A stretch of DNA of 63,541 nt from Rhodopirellula baltica (GTDB lineage Bacteria; Planctomycetota; Planctomycetia; Pirellulales; Pirellulaceae), in NCBI GenBank assembly GCA_002901265.1, contig PPHI01000025.1, positions 1 through 63,541 of the forward strand, written 5' to 3'. The translations under genes and the position numbers were made by a program. The notes under the pieces are model-generated. The model searched no databases. It worked only from the letters and a program-made list of their open reading frames with translations, and was not told where the DNA came from. Of the stretch, positions 20,015 through 27,916 are shown piece after piece. Positions within the stretch are counted from its first letter, which is position 1, and every line of letters begins with the position of its first letter.

Positions 20015-22771
20015 ATGTCGGCTGATCTGATCAACGAATCGAACGCCGAGCCTGACTTCGCACGCGACGTCGGTTCGATCTTGTTGATTGCGCTGACGAT
20101 CTTGTTGACCATTTCGTTAGCGACACGCAATCCGTCGGACCCGATCGACGCACCGTTTTGGCCGATCAGTCAGATCCATGTGCCTGACGTGTTGGTCTAT
20201 CCGCCGGCGGAATCGATCCACAACGCATGTGGTTACTGGGGTGCGTTGATTGCTTCGGCGATGATGCATTACCTCGGTCTTGCGTCGGCGTTTGTGATCG
20301 CGGCTTGTGGCGGTGTTTCGATCGCGATGCTTCGCCGTGGCCATTTGAAAGCGCCGGTCTTGCGTTCGATGGGCGGCACAGTGATTGTTGCGGCTGTCGC
20401 CACGGCGACCGCGATGATGCCGATCGAAAGCGATGGGCTGTCGGTCTATGGCGCCGGCGGTGTGTTGGGCGCGATGATTTCGAGCTGGCTTCTCGACCAC
20501 TTTAGTGCCGGCGGTGCGTGGATCCTGACGTTGACGATGCTGTCGGTCGGAACGTTGTTAACGACGGACTACGCGATCCTCTACGCCACGAAGAAGATTT
20601 TTGCCGGTGGAGCGCAAGCTTCACGAGCTGGAATGGAACGGGCCGCCTCGGCGATGCCACCAATGCTGCGCCCCAAACGGAAGCCCTTCGAAGAAGCGGC
20701 CGATCAGCTGGCGAGCCCCGGCGACGACGGCAAAAAAAACAAATCCAATTCCGAGCCGGCAGCAGCGGCCGAACCAGTGGTGGCAACCGCGGATTCGGAA
20801 GCGACTGCCGAAGAAGAGACGCAGGAAGAGGAAAAGCCCGAGCCGCGTATCAAGCTGCGATCCAGTGGTCGTCGCAAAAAGCCAAAGGAGACCGAGCCTG
20901 CCGAAATCGATGAAGCCGACACTGAACCCGACGCGGAAGCGGAGGATTCGGCAGAGGAGTACGCCGAGTACGAGGAAGAGTACGAAGACGAATCGTCGTA
21001 CCGCGAAATCGAAGTCGAAGGCGAAACACAGCAGCTGCGGCAAGATCCCGAGCACTCGGTGCCTGGGCCCAAAATCCGCATGCCCAAACGCAACAAAACC
21101 GAAAGCGAACTGGACAAGGTCGCTCGGGCGATGGTCGAGCAATCGCCGGCGGTTGCGGAAGAGTACATGATGCCGCCGATCGAGTTGCTCGAAGCGAGTG
21201 ACGACATCGATTACGAAGAGCAGCTCAACGAGGTCCGTCGCAAAGCCAAAATCTTGGAAGCGACGTTTGCCGATTTCGGGTTCAACATCCGCGTCGTCGA
21301 AATCGAAACCGGTCCGGTCATTGCGCAGTACGAGATCGAACTCGAAGCGGGGCTGCGACTGAGCAAGATCACCGGGTTGGCGGAAGACTTGGCGATCGCG
21401 CTGCGTGTACCGAGCGTTCGAATCGTCGCGCCGATTCCTGGCAAGAACACCGTCGGTATCGAGGTGCCCAACGAGAAACGCCAAGCGGTTCGCTTACGCG
21501 ACGTGATGGAGGAATCCGACACGAACTCGTTGAAGATGAACATCCCCGTGTTCTTGGGCAAAGACGTTTCGGGGAACCCAATGGTCGTCGACTTGGCCAA
21601 GATGCCTCACCTGTTGATCGCGGGGCGAACTGGTACGGGTAAGAGTGTTTGTTTGAACTCGATCATCACGTCCATGCTGATGACACGTGGTCCAGACGAG
21701 GTCCGGATGTTGATGATCGACCCGAAGATGGTCGAACTCAGCGGTTACGGAAAGCTGCCGCACTTGATGCATCCCGTGATCACGGACATGCGGAAGGCGG
21801 AAGCAATTTTGGCGTGGGCTGTTGAGAAGATGGAGGAACGTTATTCGTTGCTGGCCAACGTCGGCGTGCGTCACATCAACAGTTTCAACGACTTGGGACG
21901 AGACGAGATCCTCCGTCGTTTGGAAATCGAGCCGCAAGACGATGATGGGAGCGTTCCGGACAAACTGCCGTTCATCGTGATCGTCGCCGACGAAATGGCG
22001 GACTTGATGATGACGGCTGGCAAGGACGTCGAGCAACACATCATTCGTTTGGCCCAGAAAAGCCGTGCGGTCGGGATCCACCTGATCTTGGCAACCCAAA
22101 AGCCGACCGTCGACGTCATCACCGGTTTGATCAAGAGTAACTTGCCAGCACGTTTGAGCTTCCAGGTGGCAAGTAAAACCGACAGTCGCGTCGTGTTGGA
22201 CGAAAACGGTGCGGACAAGCTGCTCGGCAACGGTGACATGCTGTTCCTGTGGCCGGGAACCAGTACGCTGATTCGTGGTCAGGGGACGTATCTTTCGGAC
22301 GAAGAGATCGATGCGATCTGTGCTCACTGCAGCATGCGAGAGCAAAACTTCGTCGGCGAGTTGATGAACCTGAAAGTCAACGAGGACGAAGAAGGCGATG
22401 GGCCATCGCTTGGCTCTGATCGACCGGACATCTATGACAGTGCGGTAGAAGTAATCATCCGTGAAGGCCGCGGTTCATGCTCGCTGTTGCAGCGTCACTT
22501 GGGCATTGGATATGGGCGTGCGGCGAAGTTAATCGACTTTATGGCCGAAGATGGCATTGTCGGCGATTACAACGGCAGCAAGGCCCGTGACGTGTTGTTA
22601 TCGCTGGAACAGTGGCACGAAATGCAGGGGTTGGATCCGCCAGAATCTGATGATGACGACGACTCAGCAGTGACTTCGCAGGCGTCTGACGACGAGGAAG
22701 ACGGCTACGAAGACTACGACGAGGAAGAATACGAAGACGAGGACGACGAATACGAAGACGTCAAGGACTAA
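20015..22771 (+). CDS. ftsK: DNA translocase FtsK/SpoIIIE
   Basis: 918-residue septal DNA pump for chromosome segregation. About four membrane segments occupy residues 20-205, followed by a highly acidic linker (about 210-370). The alpha/beta motor follows, with Walker A GRTGTGKS at 537-544, Walker B FIVIVADEMADLMM and LATQKPTVDVITG. A gamma winged-helix domain (SCSLLQRHLGIGYGRAAKLI) should read orientation sequences. After gamma comes an unusual tail of about 45 residues made mostly of Asp, Glu and Tyr; most FtsK proteins end at or soon after gamma. The Walker A replaces the commoner second Gly/Thr and Ser residues but keeps all essential positions. Confidence 0.95.
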   Translation: MSADLINESNAEPDFARDVGSILLIALTILLTISLATRNPSDPIDAPFWPISQIHVPDVLVYPPAESIHNACGYWGALIASAMMHYLGLASAFVIAACGGVSIAMLRRGHLKAPVLRSMGGTVIVAAVATATAMMPIESDGLSVYGAGGVLGAMISSWLLDHFSAGGAWILTLTMLSVGTLLTTDYAILYATKKIFAGGAQASRAGMERAASAMPPMLRPKRKPFEEAADQLASPGDDGKKNKSNSEPAAAAEPVVATADSEATAEEETQEEEKPEPRIKLRSSGRRKKPKETEPAEIDEADTEPDAEAEDSAEEYAEYEEEYEDESSYREIEVEGETQQLRQDPEHSVPGPKIRMPKRNKTESELDKVARAMVEQSPAVAEEYMMPPIELLEASDDIDYEEQLNEVRRKAKILEATFADFGFNIRVVEIETGPVIAQYEIELEAGLRLSKITGLAEDLAIALRVPSVRIVAPIPGKNTVGIEVPNEKRQAVRLRDVMEESDTNSLKMNIPVFLGKDVSGNPMVVDLAKMPHLLIAGRTGTGKSVCLNSIITSMLMTRGPDEVRMLMIDPKMVELSGYGKLPHLMHPVITDMRKAEAILAWAVEKMEERYSLLANVGVRHINSFNDLGRDEILRRLEIEPQDDDGSVPDKLPFIVIVADEMADLMMTAGKDVEQHIIRLAQKSRAVGIHLILATQKPTVDVITGLIKSNLPARLSFQVASKTDSRVVLDENGADKLLGNGDMLFLWPGTSTLIRGQGTYLSDEEIDAICAHCSMREQNFVGELMNLKVNEDEEGDGPSLGSDRPDIYDSAVEVIIREGRGSCSLLQRHLGIGYGRAAKLIDFMAEDGIVGDYNGSKARDVLLSLEQWHEMQGLDPPESDDDDDSAVTSQASDDEEDGYEDYDEEEYEDEDDEYEDVKD

Positions 22772-22815
22772 CGTTGATGCCGGCTTCGGGCGTTCGTATC
22801 GCGGCGTCACGACAA

Positions 22816-22874
22816 CCCCAGTTCGTAGCTTCGCTGAACCCCAGTTCGTAGCTTCGCTGGGCCCCAGTTCGCAG
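22816..22874. repeat. 23-bp tandem repeat, two copies plus a partial third
   Basis: Copy 1 at 22816-22838 and copy 2 at 22839-22861 share CCCCAGTTCGTAGCTTCGCT and differ only in the last two or three bases. A partial third copy (CCCCAGTTCGCAG) begins at 22862. It fills the gap between ftsK and the glycosyltransferase gene. Head-to-tail with no spacers, so not CRISPR. It may belong to a dispersed intergenic repeat family. Confidence 0.85.
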
Positions 22875-22977
22875 GGTTTCTCGCACACCTTGCCGGACTG
22901 GTCTTGACTCCTGTTTTTTGGTTCTACTACGGTCGCGGCAATTACCAACGGCCCGTATCTGACGAGTGGAACCATCC

Positions 22978-24048
22978 ATGGAAAAAAGACGAATTGACGT
23001 CGTTATTCCTGTCTTCAACGAAATCGAAATCATCGAATTGCTGCATCAGCGGGTCGATGCGGCATGCCAATCCACAGGGCAGTCCTACCGAATCATCTAC
23101 GTTGACGACGGCAGTCGCGACGGGACGGCGGACTGGATTGCCAAACACGCAATCGATGCCAATCGTTCACAAGCGGATCAATCGCAAAACGCAGGCCTGG
23201 AATCCAAAGGGGCTGTTCGCTTACTTTCGCTGTCGCGGAACTTCGGGCAACCGGCCGCGATCACCGCTGGTTTACATGCGAGCGACGCGGACTGTGTGGT
23301 GTTGATGGATGGCGATTTACAAGATCCGCCGGAGTTGATTCCAGAACTGTTGCAGAAGTTCGAATCGGGGGCGGGTGTGGTGATCGCACAGCGTTCGTCC
23401 CGCAAAGAGACGTTTGTTCGCGGCTTGTGCTTTGCCGCGTTTCATCGCCTGTTTCAAATTCTTTCCGAATCGAATGTCCCTAAAAACACAGGGACGTTTT
23501 GCTTGATGAATCGGCAAGCGGTTGATGCGATTTGTCGCCTCGATGAATCTCATCGATTCTTCCCCGCCCTTCGTTCTTGGGTTGGCTTCAACGTCGAGAT
23601 CGTTCGGTTTGAACGCCAGGAACGGGCAGGAGGCGAGCCGAAGCAAACCTTCACAAGGTTGCTGCGTTACGCGCTTGACGCGATTTTTGGTAACTCATTA
23701 AAGCCACTGCGTTTGTTGACCGCATCGGGAGTCACTTTGTGTGCCCTTTCGATTGCGGCTGCGGCATGGTTTGTGGGTAAGCGGCTGATCGGATTCGAAA
23801 CGGCCGAATTGGGATTCACTACGATCCTGTGTTCGATCTTAGGCTTGGGCGGATTCCAGCTGATCGCAACCGGTGTCCTCGGTGAATACATCGGACGGAT
23901 CTATGAAGAATGTCGTAAACGTCCGCCGTATTTGCTTGCCAGTGACCTTTCTTCGGACTCGGCCGCAGGCACCATGATTCATCCGATCCAGCAAAGTCCC
24001 TCTGAACATTCAACCGCGACGGATTATAGCCGGCGTCTCTCCGCGTAA
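22978..24048 (+). CDS. Polyprenyl-phosphate glycosyltransferase, GT2 (DPM1/ArnC-like)
   Basis: About 356 residues. A GT2 catalytic domain occupies the N-terminal two thirds (VVIPVFNEIE, YVDDGSRDGT, MDGDLQDPPELIPELL), and two membrane segments lie at the C-terminus (LTASGVTLCALSIAAAAWFV; TILCSILGLGGFQLIATGV), followed by GEYIGRIYEE, typical of enzymes that load a sugar onto polyprenyl phosphate at the inner membrane. The frame opens with GTG 22966, but ATG 22978 (MEKRRIDVV) fits the family start better. The next gene, 15 bp downstream, encodes a multi-spanning protein that could use the lipid-linked sugar. Confidence 0.9.
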   Translation: MEKRRIDVVIPVFNEIEIIELLHQRVDAACQSTGQSYRIIYVDDGSRDGTADWIAKHAIDANRSQADQSQNAGLESKGAVRLLSLSRNFGQPAAITAGLHASDADCVVLMDGDLQDPPELIPELLQKFESGAGVVIAQRSSRKETFVRGLCFAAFHRLFQILSESNVPKNTGTFCLMNRQAVDAICRLDESHRFFPALRSWVGFNVEIVRFERQERAGGEPKQTFTRLLRYALDAIFGNSLKPLRLLTASGVTLCALSIAAAAWFVGKRLIGFETAELGFTTILCSILGLGGFQLIATGVLGEYIGRIYEECRKRPPYLLASDLSSDSAAGTMIHPIQQSPSEHSTATDYSRRLSA

Positions 24049-24063
24049 CGGACATTGAATTCA

Positions 24064-25827
24064 ATGATGCAGTCTGAAGAACAGCTAGAAGTACAGAACG
24101 TCCAGTTCGCGTTATGGAAGCTTTTAGTACCGATCGCGTTCGTTTGTTTCCTCGTCGGTGCGTTTTGCTCGCAGTTGAACATCGAATTGTATCAACACAT
24201 GAATCCGTTTTACGATTCGATTGACTATCACCACCTAATGCATGCCGCAGTGGTGGAAACGCAAACCAACGGAATCGTGTCCGGTGTTCAGCTGGTTTGG
24301 AACAGCGGCTCGACAGTGTTGATGCCGTTTTTGATCGGTATCCTAGTGGGCGTCTTTGCGGAACCTTCGCGACTGATCGGCGTCTGGATTCAGATGATTT
24401 ATCTGTTCGCATTTTTAGGATGCCTGTCCTGGTATCTGCAGCGATTTCAGAAAACGTCGTTGTCAACAGCAGGGCTTGTTTGCTTCGCGTTTTTGGCTTG
24501 CGATTGCCTTTACGGTGCCAACGGCGGGCTTTCAGATTTCCGAGTGGACTTGATGCTTTGCTTGTCGTTCGGCTGCACAGCGATTCTGATGCTCGCGGCG
24601 ATGGAGAAGCCGTCGCGAACGATCTATGCGTTGGTCGGTGTCGCCGCTACGGTTACTTGCCTTTCACGTGCGACCGCACCGGTTTATTTGTTGGTTGCTT
24701 TGGGGCCGATCGCATTGTGGACATTGCTTCGAGGCATTGAACGTTCACGGCACTTGCAAGGACAATTGATTGCCGCATTGGTGACTGTCCTGGGAACCGG
24801 CTGGTTCTTCTTTCTCAAGTTCGATCGCCTGTATTACTACTATGTGGTCTGGAATACAGACGCCAATGCGGATCTGAGCATCTCTGAGTCGATCAAGCAC
24901 TTCGAATTTGCTGGACGAAGTATTGGCGAGAACTTTGCATTGCTTCTGATGATTTGGCTGATCGCTATCTCGATCTACACGGTTCGCAGCTTGCCAAAAC
25001 TACCACTTTGGGAAACGCTGCGTGGAATGGGGCCCAGCTTTGTCGCAATGGTTTGGATCGGTGTGAGTCCGGTTTTGTTCTTGGTCTTGCGTGGCGCTGG
25101 CAACAATCCGTTCGTCAGTATGCCTGCAATCGTGGGGATGAGCGTCGCGACGCTGTTGTTGCTCGCGAAGACAATCGAATCAATCGGGTCGAAATCCCTT
25201 GGGCGAATCGCGACCGCTTCGCTGGTGTTCGCGCTCGCGTCCGCAGCCGCAGATGGCTGGGAGGAACACCAACCCTCGGGGGTCAACGAAATGGCTTCGC
25301 TGAAGCAAATGGTCGACACGATGGTCAAAGATTGCCGAGCGAACGGTGTGGGGCAAATCAATTATTCTGTAACACAGGTGACATCGGTTTGTGCCGGAAG
25401 TGTGTATTCGGTTGCGACCTTCGATCACGACGGTTTCCGGAAGATCGATGGGCAGCTTGAATGCGATGGGATGGCGTTCCAACGGAAAAACACCTTCGAC
25501 GTTGCTGCGGAAGCGACCTGGGATGAAGTTGCTGGCGAGACCGAATCTGAAAAAATCGGTACGTTGATCTCCGAGTGCGAACGCGAGATCGATTACCTCG
25601 TGATGCCGGACGAGAAGACAGCGGCCTATATCCAACAACACTACGCCTTCAACGTCATCAATCGGTACCAACCCAACATCCGGGAACACCTTCTGGCTAA
25701 CGGCTGGGTCGCCATTTCTGAACCGATCCAGGCCAATGAAAACGAAACGGTGATCGTCTATCGTTCGGCCAAGTTGAGTACGAAAATCGCAAACAAGCTC
25801 CGTACTGACGATCGTCAGCTCCATTAG
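24064..25827 (+). CDS. Multi-spanning membrane protein, GT-C glycosyltransferase-like
   Basis: About 587 residues with roughly nine or ten hydrophobic segments up to residue 400 and a soluble C-terminal domain of about 170 residues. The first extracytoplasmic loop carries an acidic pair region (NPFYDSIDYHHL), as in GT-C enzymes where an Asp acts as catalytic base, and a second loop has GGLSDFRVDL. This architecture fits ArnT/PMT-like transferases that take sugar from a polyprenyl-phosphate donor. It directly follows a gene for such a donor synthase, which supports the assignment. The frame opens at TTG 24055, but ATG 24064 is more likely. Family membership is inferred from topology and context. 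Confidence 0.7.
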   Translation: MMQSEEQLEVQNVQFALWKLLVPIAFVCFLVGAFCSQLNIELYQHMNPFYDSIDYHHLMHAAVVETQTNGIVSGVQLVWNSGSTVLMPFLIGILVGVFAEPSRLIGVWIQMIYLFAFLGCLSWYLQRFQKTSLSTAGLVCFAFLACDCLYGANGGLSDFRVDLMLCLSFGCTAILMLAAMEKPSRTIYALVGVAATVTCLSRATAPVYLLVALGPIALWTLLRGIERSRHLQGQLIAALVTVLGTGWFFFLKFDRLYYYYVVWNTDANADLSISESIKHFEFAGRSIGENFALLLMIWLIAISIYTVRSLPKLPLWETLRGMGPSFVAMVWIGVSPVLFLVLRGAGNNPFVSMPAIVGMSVATLLLLAKTIESIGSKSLGRIATASLVFALASAAADGWEEHQPSGVNEMASLKQMVDTMVKDCRANGVGQINYSVTQVTSVCAGSVYSVATFDHDGFRKIDGQLECDGMAFQRKNTFDVAAEATWDEVAGETESEKIGTLISECEREIDYLVMPDEKTAAYIQQHYAFNVINRYQPNIREHLLANGWVAISEPIQANENETVIVYRSAKLSTKIANKLRTDDRQLH

Positions 25828-26013
25828 AGAATCAACGCTGACAGCTGAACCTTTCGCCAGTGGTGAAGGTCGGCGATTCAGCGAGCGAGTGAGGATTCCC
25901 CCCCGGTTTTCTGAGTTCTCGCGTAGCAGGCTAAACTTCCTTTCGCTTGGAAAGACACACGCTGGCAATGGCCGGCGGTCTCGCAAACTTTCTAAGCACT
26001 GGAGTTCTTTGTC

Positions 26014-26883
26014 ATGGCACGCCAAAGTCACAAACGACGTATCGGATCAGGGTTTCAGCAGGTTGACCAACGCTTGCTGATGGCAGGCGATGTACAGGTT
26101 TGGATGAGCAGTGGGGACCTGCGAATCGAAGGCAACGCTTCAAGCAATCGCGTCGACATCGCCGAAGTCAACGGGATGCTGCGAGTGACCGGAAATTACC
26201 TTTATGGCAACACGACCATCAACGGTCAGAGCACGCCTTTTGAAATCGACGCGAATCTTGTCGATGACGTATTCATCGGTATGAATGGCGGCAATGACCG
26301 GGTCTTCGTTAACAATGTCCATCTGAACAACACCAGCCACGGCGATTTGGTCATCGATACCGACGGCGGTAATGACATGGTTGGTGTTTACAACACACTT
26401 GCTCGCGACATCATCGTGCGGACTCATGGCAATGACGACCAGGTCGTTGTGGCCTACTCGAATGCGACCGATGACATTGATGTCGAACTTGGTAGCGGCA
26501 ACGACGAATTGGATTTGTATGCGGTATCAGCTGGCGACCGTATCGAAATCGATGGCGACACCGGCAATGACGACGTCGCGATTCAGTATTCGTCAGCGGC
26601 CAACAAACTGTTCGCCGATCTGGATTCCGGCGATGACATCATGTGGATTAACGGCGGTAATTATGAAGACATCGAAATCAACGGTGACAAAGACGACGAT
26701 CGCGTGACGCTGTATGGCGTTACGGTCGCGGATGATTTGGACATCGAACTGCACGATGGCTACGATCAGTTGTCTATCAATAACACGACCGTCGGCGGAT
26801 CGATCAATCTGGATGGCGGCCCCGGTGTCGATAAGGCAAGCGGCAGCGGCAACAATTTCGACATCATGAAATTGTTCAAATAA
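26014..26883 (+). CDS. Secreted/surface beta-roll repeat protein with planctomycete N-terminal motif
   Basis: 289 residues. The N-terminus has a basic stretch (ARQSHKRRIGSGF) followed by QQVDQRLLMAGDV, close to the 'LEPRxLLAGD' motif at the start of many large planctomycete surface proteins. The rest is built from about nine short beta repeats with Gly-Asn-Asp cores (GGNDRVFV, GGNDMVGV, GNDDQVVV, GSGNDELDL, TGNDDVAI, SGDDIMWI), resembling calcium-binding RTX rolls without a strict nonapeptide consensus. No enzymatic domain is visible. It is preceded by 187 bp without a gene and followed by the methyltransferase-like gene. A structural envelope role is likely but inferred. Confidence 0.75.
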   Translation: MARQSHKRRIGSGFQQVDQRLLMAGDVQVWMSSGDLRIEGNASSNRVDIAEVNGMLRVTGNYLYGNTTINGQSTPFEIDANLVDDVFIGMNGGNDRVFVNNVHLNNTSHGDLVIDTDGGNDMVGVYNTLARDIIVRTHGNDDQVVVAYSNATDDIDVELGSGNDELDLYAVSAGDRIEIDGDTGNDDVAIQYSSAANKLFADLDSGDDIMWINGGNYEDIEINGDKDDDRVTLYGVTVADDLDIELHDGYDQLSINNTTVGGSINLDGGPGVDKASGSGNNFDIMKLFK

Positions 26884-26932
26884 GCCGGTGAAGTCGCCGC
26901 GAACGACGTTGCTCGACAAAGAGAGGCGAGAC

Positions 26933-27817
26933 GTGCTTGATGAGTCGAATTGCATCACGATTCTTGACGGACCACTCGGCACGCAACTTGCCAAGCGTGG
27001 TGTCGCGACGCCTCCGCCATTGTGGAGCGCCGCGGCCATCACGTCGGCCCCGGAAGCGATCGTTGCCATCCATCGCGACTACGCTGACGCGGGTGCCACG
27101 ATCCACACGGCTGCAACGTTTCGGACGAAACGACGCGACGTTGAGCGGCGACGCGAACTTGGTTTGTCGTGGCAGGACTTAACACGCCTCGCGATTGAAC
27201 TCGCTCGCAAGGCCGTCCCGGCACAGCATCGCATTGCCGGAAGTCTTTCACCGCTGGCTGATTGCTACCGACCGGATCTCTCACCGATCGCGTCCCTGCC
27301 GCCTAGTTTGGTTGCCGAGGAGCACCGCGAGATGGCGGAATGTTTGGCCGATGGTGGCTGCGACTTTATCCTTTGCGAGACGTTTCCGCACACTGGCGAA
27401 GCGATCGTGGCTTTGGAGGCAGCACTGACAACCGGACTGCCCGTGTGGCTCGCTTTGACCGCCGGCCCCGACGCGGACTTGATGACACCGGATCAGATGG
27501 CGGACACTGCAATCGTTGCGGAGCAATGTGGGGCGGACGCTGTGCTAGTGAACTGCACACCAGCGAGCGAAACCGACCGTTTTGTGCAGGCACTTGCGAG
27601 CGCGAAGCTTTCGATCCCGCTGGGAGTCTACGCGAATGCAGGAACGGCCGACGAAGGCATCGGCTGGGAGACGACCGGCCAAGCGGCTGCCGAGAGGTAC
27701 TGGAAATTCGCCAAACGCTGGTTGGACGCAGGAGCCGTCCTGCTGGGTGGTTGCTGCGGTACCGGGCCGGAGCATATTCACATGTTGCGAAGCCGGGCGG
27801 CACTTCCGCCGGGGTGA
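26933..27817 (+). CDS. Homocysteine S-methyltransferase family protein
   Basis: About 294 residues, one zinc-dependent methyl-transfer barrel. It begins ILDGPLGTQLAKRGV, the usual first strand of the family, and has the three zinc cysteines: one in VLVNCTP and the pair in LLGGCCGTGPEHI near the C-terminus. Such enzymes move a methyl group from S-methylmethionine, SAM or a related donor to homocysteine, giving methionine. The frame opens at GTG 26888, 5 bp after the previous stop. GTG 26933 is preferred because GAGAGG lies 7 nt before it and the family start is close. The actual methyl donor is not readable from sequence. Confidence 0.85.
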   Translation: MLDESNCITILDGPLGTQLAKRGVATPPPLWSAAAITSAPEAIVAIHRDYADAGATIHTAATFRTKRRDVERRRELGLSWQDLTRLAIELARKAVPAQHRIAGSLSPLADCYRPDLSPIASLPPSLVAEEHREMAECLADGGCDFILCETFPHTGEAIVALEAALTTGLPVWLALTAGPDADLMTPDQMADTAIVAEQCGADAVLVNCTPASETDRFVQALASAKLSIPLGVYANAGTADEGIGWETTGQAAAERYWKFAKRWLDAGAVLLGGCCGTGPEHIHMLRSRAALPPG

Positions 27818-27916
27818 ACTATCTGCACCCAGAGGGTGGTGTGAAATCGGTAGCTCGATTATTGAGCATCATTGGGTCTTTCGTGCGTTTTAGAGGTAGA
27901 ATAGTTCACAGTACGT

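Noticed and set aside
20621..21484. 287-residue open frame on the minus strand
   Set aside because: Shadow of ftsK; its Phe/Val/Arg-rich composition is the complement of the acidic linker codons.
21494..22345. 283-residue open frame on the minus strand
   Set aside because: Antisense to the FtsK motor domain, which carries Walker motifs.
22816..22874. Possible CRISPR array
   Set aside because: Copies are directly adjacent without spacers, and no cas genes are present.
25180..26031. 283-residue open frame on the minus strand
   Set aside because: Antisense to the GT-C-like gene and its downstream gap; no recognisable features or start signal.
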